From Loxodes magnus (Eukaryota; Ciliophora; Karyorelictea; Loxodida; Loxodidae): 64,000 nt of DNA. Position 1 is the stretch's first letter; each line of letters opens with the position of its first letter. Shown here one piece after another: positions 26,376 to 38,618 of this stretch. The position numbers and the translations under genes were made by a program. Under the pieces are notes generated by a model, which saw nothing but the letters and a program-made list of their open reading frames with translations, was not told where the DNA came from and searched no databases. Location: positions 1-64,000 of the forward strand of contig CAMPDV010001971.1 in the NCBI GenBank assembly GCA_946699065.1, given 5' to 3'.

Positions 26376-27292
26376 TAGAAAAGCAAGTTAAAGAGTCTGA
26401 AGATAATATATGAAAGTAATAAAATGAGAGAGATGAGATTTCAAAGAACAGTGAAGTAGAAAAGCAAAGAAATCTGAAGATCATATATGAAAGTAATAAA
26501 TGAGAGAGATTAGATTTATAAGAAAAGTGAAGTAGAAAAGCAAGTAAAAGAGTCTAAAGATCATAATTGAAAGTAATAAAATGAGAGAGATGAGATTTCA
26601 AAGAAAAGTGAAGTAGAAAAGCAAGTAAAAGAGTCTGAAGATCATAATTGAAAGTAATAAAATGAGAAAGAGATGAGATTTCAAAGAACAGTGAAGTAGA
26701 AAAGCAGTAAAAGAGTCTAAAGATCATAATTGAAAGTAATAAAACGAGAGAGATGAGATTTCAAAGAAAAGTGAAGTAGAAAAGAAAGTAAAAGAGTCTG
26801 AAGATCATAATTGAAAGTAATAAAATGAGAAAGAGATGAGATTTCAAAGAAAAGTGAAGTAGAAAAGCAAGTAAAAGAGTCTGAAGATCATAATTGAAAG
26901 TAATAAAATGAGAAAGAGATGAGATTTCAAAGAAAAGTGAAGTAGAAAAGCAAGTAAAAGAGTCTGAAGATCATATATGAAAGTAATAAATGAGAGAGAT
27001 TAGATTTATAAGAACAGTGAAGTAGAAAAGCAAGTAAAAGAGTCTGAAGATCATAATTGAAAGTGATAAAATGAGAGAGATGAGATTTCAAAGAACAATG
27101 AAGTACAAAAGCAAGTAAAAGAGTCTGAAGATAATATATGAAAGTCATAAAATGAGAAAGAGATGAGATTTCAAAGAACAGTGAAGTAGAAAAGCAAGTA
27201 AAAGAGTCTGAAGATCATAATTGAAAGTAATAAAATGAGAAAGAGATGAGATTTCAAAGAACAGTGAAGTAGAAAAGCAAAGAAATCTGAAG

Positions 27293-27807
27293 ATCATATA
27301 TGAAAGTAATAAATGAGAGAGATGAGATTTATAAGAACAGTGAAGTAGAAAAGCAAGTAAAAGAGTCTGAAGATCATAATTGAAAGTAATAAAATGAGAA
27401 AGAGATGAGATTTCAAAGAAAAGTGAAGTAGAAAAGCAAGTAAAAGAGTCTGAAGATCATATATGAAAGTAATAAATGAGAGAGATTAGATTTATAAGAA
27501 CAGTGAAGTAGAAAAGCAAGTAAAAGAGTCTGAAGATCATATATGAAAGTAATAAATGAGAGAGATTAGATTTCAAAGAACAGTGAAGTAGAAAAGCAAG
27601 TAAAAGAGTCTGAAGATCATAATTGAAAGAAATAAAATGAGAGAGATGAGATTTCAAAGAACAATGAAGTAGAAAAGCAAGTAAAAGAGTCTGAAGATAA
27701 TATATGAAAGTCATAAAATGAGAAAGAGATGAGATTTCAAAGAACAATGAAGTACAAAAGCAAGTAAAAGAGTCTGAAGATCATAATTGAAAGTGATAAA
27801 ATGAGAA
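27293..27807 (+). repeat. Duplicated block E, copy 2
   Basis: Copy of 23561-24075 with GAAAGAAATAAAATG near 27,625 and GTACAAAAGC near 27,752. The right end is where GAGAGAGATG meets GAGAAAGAGATG. Confidence 0.82.
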
Positions 27808-29189
27808 AGAGATGAGATTTATAAGAAAAGTGAAGTAGAAAAGAAAGTAAAAGAGTCTGAAGATCATAATTGAAAGTAATAAAATGAGAAAGAGATGAGA
27901 TTTATAAGAAAAGTGAAGTAGAAAAGCAAGTAAAAGAGTCTGAAGATCATAATTGAAAGTAATAGAATGAGAAAGATGAGATTTCAAAGAAAAGTTAAGT
28001 AGAAAAGCAAGTAAAAAAATCTGAAGATCATAATTGAAAGTAATAAAATGAGAGAGATGAGATTTCAAAGAAAAGTGAAGTAGAAAAGCAAGTAAAAGAG
28101 TCTGAAGATCATAATTGAAAGTAATAAAATGAGAGAGATGAGATTTCAAAGAAAAGTGAAGTAGAAAAGCAAGTAAAAGAGTCTGAAGATCATAATTGAA
28201 AGTAATAAAATGAGAAAGAGATGAGATTTCAAAGAAAAGTGAAGTAGAAAAGCAAGTAAAAGAGTCTGAAGATCATATATGAAAGTAATAAATGAGAGAG
28301 ATTAGATTTATAAGAACAGTGAAGTAGAAAAGCAAGTAAAAGAGTCTGAAGATCATAAATGAAAGTAATAAAATGAGAGAGATGAGATTTCAAAGAACAG
28401 TGAAGTAGAAAAGCAAGTAAAAGAGTCTGAAGATCATAATTGAAAGTAATAAAATGAGAGAGATTAGATTTATAAGAACAGTGAAGTAGAAAAAGCAAGT
28501 AAAAGAGTCTGAAGATCATAATTGAAAGTAATAAAATGAGAAAGAGATGAAATTTATAAGAAAAGTGAGGTAGAAAAGCAAGTAAAAGAGTCTGAAGATC
28601 ATATATGAAAGTAATAAATGAGAGAGATGAGATTTCAAAGAAAAGTGAAGTAGAAAAGCAAGTATAAAAATCTGAAGATCATAATTGAAAGTAATAAAAT
28701 GAGGGAGATTAGATTTATAAGAACAGTGAAGTGAAAAAGAAGTAAAAGAGTCTGAAGATCATAAATGAAAGTAATAAAATGAGAGAGATGAGATTTCAAA
28801 GAAAAGTGAAGTAGAAAAGCAAGTATAAAAATCTGAAGATCATAATTGAAAGTAATAAAATGAGGGAGATTAGATTTCAAAGAACAGTGAAGTAGAAAAG
28901 AAAGTAAAAGAGTCTGAAGATCATATATGAAAGTAATAAATGAGAGAGATTAGATTTCAAAGAACAGTGAGGTAGAAAAGCAAGTAAAAGAGTCTGAAGA
29001 TCATATATGAAAGTAATAAAATGAGAGAGATTAGATTTATAAGAACAGTGAAGTGAAAAAGAAGTAAAAGAGTCTGAAGATCATAATTGAAAGTAATAAA
29101 TGAGAGAGATGAGATTTCAAAGAAAAGTGAAGTAGAATAGTGTGTAAAAGAGTCTGAAGATCATATATGAAAGTAATAAAATGAGAGAG

Positions 29190-29778
29190 ATGAGATTTCA
29201 AAGAAAAGTGAAGTAGAAAAGCAAGTAAAAGAGTCTAAAGATCATAATTGAAAGTAATATAATGAGAAAGAGATAAAATTTCAAAGAACAGTGAGGTAGA
29301 AAAAGCTAGTAAAAGAATCTGAAGATCATAATTGAAAGTAATAAAATGAGAGAGATTAGATTTATAAGAACAGTGAGGTAGAAAAAGCAAGTAAAAGAGT
29401 CTGAAGATCATAATTGAAAGTAATAAAATGAGAAAGAGATGAGATTTATAAGAAAAGTGAAGTAGAAAAGCAAGTAAAAGAGTCTGAAGATCATAATTGA
29501 AAGTAATATAATGAGAAAGATGAGATTTCAAAGAAAAGTTAAGTAGAAAAGCAAGTAAAAGAGTCTGAAGATCATAATTGAAAGTAATAAAATGAGAGAG
29601 ATGAGATTTCAAAGAAAAGTGAAGTAGAAAAGCAAGTAAAAGAGTCTGAAGATCATAATTGAAAGTAATAAAATGAGAGAGATGAGATTTCAAAGAAAAG
29701 TGAAGTAGAAAAGCAAGTATATAAATCTGAAGATCATATATGAAAGTAATAAAATGAGAGAGATGAGATTTCAAAGAA
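29190..29778 (+). repeat. Duplicated block G, copy 1 (821-bp spacing)
   Basis: Matches 30011-30599 at a constant offset of 821 bp. Shared rare alleles in order: TAATATAATGAG with GATAAAATTTC, AAAAAGCTAGTAAAAG, GTGAGGTAGAAAAAGC, AAAGTTAAGTAG, and AGTATATAAATCTG. A few substitutions separate them, for example AATATAATGAG against AATAGAATGAG near 29,505/30,326. Confidence 0.84.
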
Positions 29779-30010
29779 AAGTGAAGTAGAAAAGCAAGTA
29801 AAAGAGTCTGAAGATCATAATTGAAAGTAATAAAATAAGAAAGAGATGAGATTTCAAAGAAAAGTGAAGTAGAAAAGCAAGTAAAAGAGTCTGAAGATCA
29901 TAATTGAAAGTAATAAAATGAGAAAGAGATGAGATTTATAAGAACAGTGAAGTGAAAAAGAAGTAAAAGAGTCTGAAGATCATATATGAAAGTAATAAAA
30001 TGAGAAAGAG

Positions 30011-30599
30011 ATGAGATTTCAAAGAAAAGTGAAGTAGAAAAGCAAGTAAAAGAGTCTAAAGATCATAATTGAAAGTAATATAATGAGAAAGAGATAAAAT
30101 TTCAAAGAACAGTGAGGTAGAAAAAGCTAGTAAAAGAATCTGAAGATCATAATTGAAAGTAATAAAATGAGAGAGATTAGATTTATAAGAACAGTGAGGT
30201 AGAAAAAGCAAGTAAAAGAGTCTGAAGATCATAATTGAAAGTAATAAAATGAGAAAGAGATGAGATTTATAAGAAAAGTGAAGTAGAAAAGCAAGTAAAA
30301 GAGTCTGAAGATCATAATTGAAAGTAATAGAATGAGAAAGATGAGATTTCAAAGAAAAGTTAAGTAGAAAAGCAAGTAAAAGAGTCTGAAGATCATAATT
30401 GAAAGTAATAAAATGAGAGAGATGAGATTTCAAAGAACAGTGAAGTAGAAAAGCAAGTAAAAGAGTCTGAAGATCATAATTGAAAGTAATAAAATGAGAG
30501 AGATGAGATTTCAAAGAAAAGTGAAGTAGAAAAGCAAGTATATAAATCTGAAGATCATATATGAAAGTAATAAAATGAGAGAGATGAGATTTCAAAGAA
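30011..30599 (+). repeat. Duplicated block G, copy 2
   Basis: Second copy of block G. The roughly 230 bp between the copies is ordinary monomer, so the event may have been an 821-bp tandem duplication followed by replacement of the inner part. Confidence 0.84.
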
Positions 30600-30727
30600 C
30601 AGTGAAGTAGAAAAGCAAGTATAAAAATCTGAAGATCATAATTGAAAGTAATAAAATGAGAGAGATTAGATTTATAAGAACAGTGAAGTGAAAAAGAAGT
30701 AAAAGAGTCTGAAGATCATAATTGAAA

Positions 30728-31665
30728 GTAATAAAATGAGAGAGATGAGATTTATAAGAACAGTGAAGTAGAAAAGCAAGTAAAAGAGTCTAAAGATCAT
30801 AATTGAAAGTAATAAAATGAGAGAGAGATGAGATTTCAAAGAACAGTGAAGTAGAAAAGCAAGTAAAAGAGTCTGAAGATCATAATTGAAAGTAATAAAA
30901 TGAGAAAGAGATGAGATTTCAAAGAAAAGTGAAGTAGAAAAGCAAGTAAAAGAGTCTGAAGATCATAATTGAAAGTAATAAAATGAGAAAGAGATGAGAT
31001 TTCAAAGAAAAGTGAAGTAGAAAAGCAAGTAAAAGAGTCTGAAGATCATAATTGAAAGTAATAAAATGAGAAAGAGATGAGATTTCAAAGAACAGTGAAG
31101 TAGAAAAGCAAGTATAAAAATCTGAAGATCATAATTGAAAGTAATAAAATGAGAGAGATTAGATTTATAAGAACAGTGAAGTGAAAAAGAAGTAAAAGAG
31201 TCTGAAGATCATAATTGAAAGTAATAAAATGAGAGAGATTAGATTTATAAGAACATTGAAGTAGAAAAGCAAGTAAAAGAGTCTGAAGATCATAATTGAA
31301 AGTAATAAAATGAGAAAGAGATGAGATTTCAAAGAACAGTGAAGTAGAAAAGCAAGTAAAAGAGTCTGAAGATCATAATTGAAAGTAATAAAATGAGAAA
31401 GAGATGAGATTTCAAAGAAAAGTGAAGTAGAAAAGCAAGTAAAAGAGTCTGAAGATCATAATTGAAAGTAATAAAATGAGAAAGAGATGAGATTTCAAAG
31501 AACAGTGAAGTAGAAAAGCAAAGAAATCTGAAGATCATATATGAAAGTAATAAATGAGAGAGATTAGATTTATAAGAAAAGTGAAGTAGAAAAGCAGTAA
31601 AAGAGTCTAAAGATCATAATTGAAAGTAATAAAACGAGAGAGATGAGATTTCAAAGAAAAGTGAA
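30728..31665 (+). repeat. Duplicated block F, copy 2
   Basis: Copy of block F with the TGAGAGAGAGATG unit at 30818 and AAAACGAG at about 31,632. The divergent middle (about 31,170-31,270) has a GTGAAAAAGAAGT unit followed by an AACATTGAAG unit instead of the short-monomer unit seen in copy 1. Confidence 0.77.
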
Positions 31666-31720
31666 GTAGAAAAGCAAGTAAAAGAGTCTGAAGATCATAA
31701 TTGAAAGTAATAAAATGAGA

Positions 31721-31990
31721 GAGATGAGATTTCAAAGAACAGTGAAGTAGAAAAGCAAAGAAATCTGAAGATCATATATGAAAGTAATAAATGAGAGAGA
31801 TTAGATTTATAAGAAAAGTGAAGTAGAAAAGCAAGTAAAAGAGTCTAAAGATCATAATTGAAAGTAATAAAATGAGAGAGATGAGATTTCAAAGAACAGT
31901 GAAGTAGAAAAGCAAGTAAAAGAGTCTGAAGATCATATATGAAAGTTATAAATGAGAGAGATGAGATTTCAAAGAACATTGAAGTAGAAA
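31721..31990 (+). repeat. Duplicated block H, copy 1 (partners ~32273 and ~33160)
   Basis: The block joins a GCAAAGAAATCTG unit, a TCTAAAG unit and a unit with GTTATAAATGAG, followed by AACATTGAAG. The GTTATAAAT marker lies at 31,944, 32,502 and 33,386, giving spacings of 558 and 884 bp. Confidence 0.76.
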
Positions 31991-32214
31991 AGCAAGTAAA
32001 AGAGTCTGAAGATCATAATTGAAAGTAATAAATGAGAGAGATGAGATTTCAAAGAAAAGTGAAGTAGAATAGTGTGTAAAAGAGTCTGAAGATCATATAT
32101 GAAAGTAATAAAATGAGAGAGATGAGATTTCAAAGAACAGTGAAGTAGAAAAGCAGTAAAAGAGTCTAAAGATCATAATTGAAAGTAATAAATGAGAGAG
32201 ATGAGATTTCAAAG

Positions 32215-32590
32215 AAAAGTGAAGTAGAATAGTGTGTAAAAGAGTCTGAAGATCATATATGAAAGTAATAAAATGAGAGAGATGAGATTTCAAAGAACAG
32301 TGAAGTAGAAAAGCAAAGAAATCTGAAGATCATATATGAAAGTAATAAATGAGAGAGATTAGATTTATAAGAAAAGTGAAGTAGAAAAGCAAGTAAAAGA
32401 GTCTAAAGATCATAATTGAAAGTAATAAAATGAGAGAGATGAGATTTCAAAGAACAGTGAAGTAGAAAAGCAAGTAAAAGAGTCTGAAGATCATATATGA
32501 AAGTTATAAATGAGAGAGATGAGATTTCAAAGAACATTGAAGTAGAAAAGCAAGTAAAAGAGTCTGAAGATCATAATTGAAAGTAATAAA
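32215..32590 (+). repeat. Duplicated block H, copy 2
   Basis: Here the block also includes the GAATAGTGTGT marker monomer on its left (32222). This extended form matches about 33,099-33,475 at an offset of 884 bp. Confidence 0.76.
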
Positions 32591-33098
32591 ATGAGAGAGA
32601 TGAGATTTCAAAGAACAGTGAAGTAGAAAAGCAAAGAAATCTGAAGATCATATATGAAAGTAATAAATGAGAAAGAGATGAGATTTCAAAGAAAAGTGAA
32701 GTAGAAAAGCAAGTAAAAGAGTCTGAAGATCATAATTGAAAGTAATAAAATGAGAAAGAGATGAGATTTCAAAGAACAGTGAAGTAGAAAAGCAAGTATA
32801 AAAATCTGAAGATCATAATTGAAAGTAATAAAATGAGAGAGATTAGATTTATAAGAACAGTGAAGTGAAAAAGAAGTAAAAGAGTCTGAAGATCATAATT
32901 GAAAGTAATAAAATGAGAGAGATTAGATTTATAAGAACATTGAAGTAGAAAAGCAAGTAAAAGAGTCTGAAGATCATAATTGAAAGTAATAAAATGAGAA
33001 AGAGATGAGATTTCAAAGAACAGTGAAGTAGAAAAGCAAGTAAAAGAGTCTGAAGATCATAATTGAAAGTAATAAATGAGAGAGATGAGATTTCAAAG

Positions 33099-33475
33099 AA
33101 AAGTGAAGTAGAATAGTGTGTAAAAGAGTCTGAAGATCATATATGAAAGTAATAAAATGAGAGAGATGAGATTTCAAAGAACAGTGAAGTAGAAAAGCAA
33201 AGAAATCTGAAGATCATATATGAAAGTAATAAATGAGAGAGATTAGATTTATAAGAAAAGTGAAGTAGAAAAGCAAGTAAAAGAGTCTAAAGATCATAAT
33301 TGAAAGTAATAAAATGAGAGAGATGAGATTTCAAAGAACAGTGAAGTAGAAAAGCAAGTAAAAGAGTCTGAAGATCATATATGAAAGTTATAAATGAGAG
33401 AGATGAGATTTCAAAGAACATTGAAGTAGAAAAGCAAGTAAAAGAGTCTGAAGATCATAATTGAAAGTAATAAAA
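33099..33475 (+). repeat. Duplicated block H, copy 3
   Basis: Third copy, with GAATAGTGTGT at 33106 and GTTATAAATGAG at 33,386. It contains the last GTGTGT monomer and the last dense GCAAAGAAATCTG unit before domain II. Confidence 0.76.
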
Positions 33476-33699
33476 TGAGAGAGATGAGATTTCAAAGAAC
33501 ATTGAAGTAGAAAAGCAAGTAAAAGAGTCTGAAGATCATAATTGAAAGTAATAAAATGAGAAAGAGATGAGATTTCAAAGAACAGTGAAGTAGAAAAGCA
33601 AGTAAAAGAGTCTGAAGATCATAATTGAAAGTAATAAAATGAGAAAGAGATGAGATTTCAAAGAAAAGTGAAGTAGAAAAGCAAGTAAAAGAGTCTGAA

Positions 33700-35496
33700 G
33701 ATCATATATGAAAGTAATAAAATGAGAAAGAGATGAGATTTCAAAGAAAAGTGAAGTAGAAATGCAAGTAAAAGAGTCTGAAGATCATAATTGAAAGTAA
33801 TAAAATGAGAAAGAGATGAGATTTATAAGAAAAGTGAAGTAGAAAAGAAAGTATAAAAATCTGAAGATCATAATTGAAAGTAATAAAATGAGAGAGATGA
33901 GATTTCAAAGAACAGTGAAGTAGAAAAGCAAGTAAAAGAGTCTGAAGATCATAATTGAAAGTAATAAAATGAGAGAGATTAGATTTATAAGAAAAGTGAA
34001 GTAGAAAAGAAAGTAAAAGAGTCTGAAGATCATATATCAAAGTAATAAATGAGAGAGATTAGATTTATAAGTACAGTGAAGTAGAAAAGAAAGTAAAAGA
34101 GTCTGAAGATCATATATAAAAGTAATAAATGAGAGAGATTAGATTTATAAGAACAGTGAGGTAGAAAAAGCTAGTAAAAGAATCTGAAGATCATAATTGA
34201 AAGTAATAAAATGAGAGAGATTAGATTTATAAGAACAGTGAAGTGAAAAAGAAGTAAAAGAGTCTGAAGATCATAATTGAAAGTAATAAAATGAGAAAGA
34301 GATGAGATTTATAAGTACAGTGAAGTAGAAAAGCAAGTAAAAGAGTCTGAAGATCATAATTGAAAGTAATAAAATGAGAGAGATGAGATTTCAAAGAACA
34401 ATGAAGTAGAAAAGCAAGTAAAAGAGTCTGAAGATCATAATTGAAAGTAATAAAATGAGAAAGAGATGAGATTTCAAAGAACAGTGAAGTAGAAAAGCAA
34501 GTAAAAGAGTCTGAAGATCATAATTGAAAGTAATAAAATGAGAAAGAGATGAGATTTATAAGAAAAGTGAAGTAGAAAAGAAAGTAAAAGAGTCTGAAGA
34601 TCATAATTGAAAGTAATAAAATGAGAGAGATGAGATTTCAAAGAACAATGAAGTAGAAAAGCAAGTAAAAGAGTCTGAAGATCATAATTGAAAGTAATAA
34701 AATGAGAAAGAGATGAGATTTCAAAGAACAGTGAAGTAGAAAAGCAAGTAAAAGAGTCTGAAGATCATAATTGAAAGTAATAAAATGAGAGAGATGAGAT
34801 TTCAAAGAACATTGAAGTAGAAAAGCAAGTAAAAGAGTCTGAAGATCATAATTGAAAGTAATAAAATGAGAAAGAGATGAGATTTCAAAGAACAGTGAAG
34901 TAGAAAAGCAAGTAAAAGAGTCTGAAGATCATAATTGAAAGTAATAAAATGAGAGAGATGAGATTTCAAAGAACAGTGAAGTAGAAAAGCAAGTAAAAGA
35001 GTCTGAAGATCATAATTGAAAGTAATAAAATGAGAAAGAGATGAGATTTCAAAGAACAGTGAAGTAGAAAAGCAAGTAAAAGAGTCTGAAGATCATAATT
35101 GAAAGTAATAAAATGAGAGAGATGAGATTTCAAAGAACATTGAAGTAGAAAAGCAAGTAAAAGAGTCTGAAGATCATAATTGAAAGTAATAAAATGAGAA
35201 AGAGATGAGATTTCAAAGAACAATGAAGTAGAAAAGCAAGTAAAAGAGTCTGAAGATCATAATTGAAAGTAATAAAATGAGAAAGAGATGAGATTTATAA
35301 GAAAAGTGAAGTAGAAAAGCAAGTAAAAGAGTCTGAAGATCATATATGAAAGTAATAAATGAGAGAGATTAGATTTATAAGAAAAGTGAAGTAGAAAAGA
35401 AAGTAAAAGAGTCTGAAGATCATAATTGAAAGTAATAAAATGAGAAAGAGATGAGATTTCAAAGAACAATGAAGTAGAAAAGCAAGTAAAAGAGTC
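33700..35496 (+). repeat. Long block I, copy 1 (partners ~44404 and ~49400)
   Basis: The block runs for about 1.8 kb and aligns with the second copy at an offset of 10,704 bp, falling to 10,702 bp in the right part. It is tagged by GAAATGCAAG, ATATATCAAAG, AAAAAGCTAGTAAAAG and GTGAAAAAGAAGT in that order. The left part carries domain I alleles that are otherwise rare in domain II, so it may be the source from which the later copies were seeded. Confidence 0.85.
33754..33836 (+). repeat. Marker monomer GAAATGCAAG (83 bp)
   Basis: A single A-to-T change gives GAAATGCAAG. The same allele recurs near 44,458 and 49,453 and I saw it nowhere else. All three lie at equivalent positions of a long copied block, so it tags that block and shows that the three copies share descent. 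Confidence 0.85.
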
Positions 35497-35955
35497 TAAA
35501 GATCATAATTGAAAGTAATAAAATGAGAGAGATGAGATTTCAAAGAACAGTGAAGTAGAAAAGCAAGTAAAAGAGTCTGAAGATCATAATTGAAAGTAAT
35601 AAAATGAGAAAGAGATGAGATTTATAAGAAAAGTGAAGTAGAAAAGCAAGTAAAAGAGTCTGAAGATCATATATGAAAGTAATAAATGAGAGAGATTAGA
35701 TTTATAAGAAAAGTGAAGTAGAAAAGCAAGTAAAAGAGTCTGAAGATCATAATTGAAAGTAATAAAATGAGAGAGATGAGATTTATAAGTACAGTGAAGT
35801 AGAAAAGAAAGTAAAAGAGTCTGAAGATCATATATGAAAGTAATAAATGAGAGAGATGAGATTTCAAAGAAAAGTGAAGTAGAAAAGCAAGTAAAAGAGT
35901 CTGAAGATCATATATGAAAGTAATAAAATGAGAGAGATGAGATTTCAAAGAACAT

Positions 35956-37137
35956 TGAAGTAGAAAAGCAAGTAAAAGAGTCTGAAGATCATAATTGAAA
36001 GTAATAAAATGAGAGAGATGAGATTTCAAAGAACATTGAAGTAGAAAAGCAAGTAAAAGAGTCTGAAGATCATAATTGAAAGTAATAAAATGAGAAAGAG
36101 ATGAGATTTATAAGAAAAGTGAAGTAGAAAAGCAAGTAAAAGAGTCTGAAGATCATAATTGAAAGTAATAAAATGAGAAAGAGATGAGATTTATAAGAAA
36201 AGTGAAGTAGAAAAGAAAGTAAAAGAGTCTGAAGATCATAATTGAAAGTAATAAAATGAGAAAGAGATGAGATTTCAAAGAACAATGAAGTAGAAAAGCA
36301 AGTAAAAGAGTCTGAAGATCATAATTGAAAGTAATAAAATGAGAGAGATGAGATTTCAAATAAAAGTGAAGTAGAAAAGCAAGTAAAAGAGTCTGAAGAT
36401 CATAATTGAAAGTAATAAAATGAGAGAGATGAGATTTCAAAGAACAGTGAAGTAGAAAAGCAAGTAAAAGAGTCTGAAGATCATAATTGAAAGTAATAAA
36501 ATGAGAGAGATGAGATTTCAAAGAACATTGAAGTAGAAAAGCAAGTAAAAGAGTCTGAAGATCATAATTGAAAGTAATAAAATGAGAAAGAGATGAGATT
36601 TATAAGAAAAGTGAAGTAGAAAAGCAAGTAAAAGAGTCTGAAGATCATAATTGAAAGTAATAAAATGAGAAAGAGATGAGATTTATAAGAAAAGTGAAGT
36701 AGAAAAGAAAGTAAAAGAGTCTGAAGATCATAATTGAAAGTAATAAAATGAGAAAGAGATGAGATTTCAAAGAACAATGAAGTAGAAAAGCAAGTAAAAG
36801 AGTCTGAAGATCATAATTGAAAGTAATAAAATGAGAGAGATGAGATTTCAAATAAAAGTGAAGTAGAAAAGCAAGTAAAAGAGTCTGAAGATCATAATTG
36901 AAAGTAATAAAATGAGAGAGATTAGATTTATAAGAACAGTGAAGTAGAAAAGCAAGTAAAAGAGTCTGAAGATCATAATTGAAAGTAATAAAATGAGAGA
37001 GATGAGATTTCAAAGAACATTGAAGTAGAAAAGCAAGTAAAAGAGTCTGAAGATCATAATTGAAAGTAATAAAATGAGAAAGAGATGAGATTTATAAGAA
37101 AAGTGAAGTAGAAAAGCAAGTAAAAGAGTCTGAAGAT
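35956..37137 (+). repeat. 492-bp hexameric higher-order repeat, ~2.4 copies
   Basis: Six monomers (three of 83 bp and three of 81 bp, total 492 bp) repeat with period 492: 35956-36447, 36448-36939, and a partial third to about 37137. Each full copy contains one unit with the rare TTTCAAATAAAAG allele (near 36,355 and 36,847). Copy 2 differs by a GATTAGATTTATAAG unit where copy 1 has GATGAGATTTCAAAG. Confidence 0.88.
36122..36204 (+). repeat. 83-bp monomer subfamily (GAGAAAGAGATG)
   Basis: The unit has GAGAAAGAGATGAG where the reference has GAGAGAGATGAG, a net gain of 2 bp. It shifts the frame of a minus-strand translation by two bases, and this is why the open frames swap between the ...KSHLSHF... 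and ...LILLLSIMIF... reading registers. It is common everywhere and dominates 33.7-54.7 kb. Confidence 0.9.
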
Positions 37138-37174
37138 CATATATGAAAGTAATAAAATGAGAAAGAGATGAGAT

Positions 37175-37190
37175 TTCAAAGAACTTTGAA
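37175..37190. other. Perfect 7-bp inverted repeat TTCAAAG-AA-CTTTGAA
   Basis: The AACTTTGAAG allele creates a perfect dyad with the adjacent TTTCAAAG, with a 2-bp centre. The reference allele (AACAGTG) does not. I noticed roughly two dozen such units, nearly all from 37.1 to 48.1 kb and at 53-55 kb, with single outliers at 20283-20298 and near 63,275. Confidence 0.85.
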
Positions 37191-37492
37191 GTAGAAAAGA
37201 AAGTAAAAGAGTCTGAAGATCATAATTGAAAGTAATAAAATGAGAAAGAGATGAGATTTCAAAGAACAGTGAAGTAGAAAAGCAAGTAAAAGAGTCTGAA
37301 GATCATAATTGAAAGTAATAAAATGAGAAAGAGATGAGATTTCAAAGAACAGTGAAGTAGAAAAGCAAGTAAAAGAGTCTGAAGATCATAATTGAAAGTA
37401 ATAAAATGAGAGAGATGAGATTTCAAAGAACATTGAAGTAGAAAAGCAAGTAAAAGAGTCTGAAGATCATAATTGAAAGTAATAAAATGAGA

Positions 37493-37968
37493 AAGAGATG
37501 AGATTTATAAGTACAGTGAAGTAGAAAAGCAAGTAAAAGAGTCTGAAGATCATAATTGAAAGTTATAAATGAGAGAGATTAGATTTATAAGAAAAGTGAA
37601 GTAGAAAAGCAAGTAAAAGAGTCTGAAGATCATAATTGAAAGTAATAAAATGAGAAAGAGATGAGATTTCAAAGAACTTTGAAGTAGAAAAGAAAGTAAA
37701 AGAGTCTGAAGATCATATATGAAAGTAATAAATGAGAAAGAGATGAGATTTCAAAGAACTTTGAAGTAGAAAAGAAAGTAAAAGAGTCTGAAGATCATAT
37801 ATGAAAGTAATAAATGAGAGAGATTAGATTTATAAGAAAAGTGAAGTAGAAAAGCAAGTAAAAGAGTCTGAAGATCATATATGAAAGTTATAAATGAGAG
37901 AGATTAGATTTCAAAGAACATTGAAGTAGAAAAGCAAGTAAAAGAGTCTGAAGATCATAATTGAAAGT
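37493..37968 (+). repeat. 650-bp-spaced duplication, copy 1 (partner 38143-38618)
   Basis: Matches at an offset of 650 bp (8 monomers). Shared markers are TAAGTACAG, GTTATAAATGAG (37561 and 37886, against 38211 and 38536) and two AACTTTGAAG units. One GCAAG/GAAAG substitution is seen near the left end. Confidence 0.84.
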
Positions 37969-38142
37969 TATAAATGAGAGAGATTAGATTTATAAGAAAA
38001 GTGAAGTAGAAAAGCAAGTAAAAGAGTCTGAAGATCATAATTGAAAGTAATAAAATGAGAAAGAGATGAGATTTCAAAGAACTTTGAAGTAGAAAAGAAA
38101 GTAAAAGAGTCTGAAGATCATATATGAAAGTAATAAATGAGA

Positions 38143-38618
38143 AAGAGATGAGATTTATAAGTACAGTGAAGTAGAAAAGAAAGTAAAAGAGTCTGAAGAT
38201 CATAATTGAAAGTTATAAATGAGAGAGATTAGATTTATAAGAAAAGTGAAGTAGAAAAGCAAGTAAAAGAGTCTGAAGATCATAATTGAAAGTAATAAAA
38301 TGAGAAAGAGATGAGATTTCAAAGAACTTTGAAGTAGAAAAGAAAGTAAAAGAGTCTGAAGATCATATATGAAAGTAATAAATGAGAAAGAGATGAGATT
38401 TCAAAGAACTTTGAAGTAGAAAAGAAAGTAAAAGAGTCTGAAGATCATATATGAAAGTAATAAATGAGAGAGATTAGATTTATAAGAAAAGTGAAGTAGA
38501 AAAGCAAGTAAAAGAGTCTGAAGATCATATATGAAAGTTATAAATGAGAGAGATTAGATTTCAAAGAACATTGAAGTAGAAAAGCAAGTAAAAGAGTCTG
38601 AAGATCATAATTGAAAGT
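38143..38618 (+). repeat. 650-bp-spaced duplication, copy 2
   Basis: Copy of 37493-37968. A further partial copy of the same motif order starts near 38,800. This cluster sits between the two copies of block J and makes up most of the difference between the 2.14-kb block and its 3.27-kb spacing. Confidence 0.83.

Larger units (their letters stand above)
1..33700 (+). repeat. Array domain I: heterogeneous, short-monomer-rich
   Basis: This part is defined by dense 76/77-bp monomers (GCAAAGAAATCTG) and by the variants GTATAAAAATCTG, GTGAAAAAGAAGT, GAATAGTGTGT, GTCATAAAATG after GATAATATATG, and AAAACGAG after GCAGTAAAAG. The variant GAAAAGAAAGTAAAAG, typical of the right half, is rare here (for example near 20,306, 24,108, 26,783, 27,841 and 28,897). 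No gene, RNA gene or unique sequence is visible anywhere in it. The boundary is a change in variant frequency, not a sharp junction. Confidence 0.75.
35772..37911 (+). repeat. 2.14-kb block J, copy 1 (partner 39039-41178)
   Basis: It aligns at a constant offset of 3,267 bp over 2,140 bp and includes the whole 492-bp hexamer array. No indel is needed, and I found no mismatch at the sites compared. The left bound is G/A at 35771/39038 and the right bound is TTTCAAAG against TTTATAAG at 37912/41179. Confidence 0.9.
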
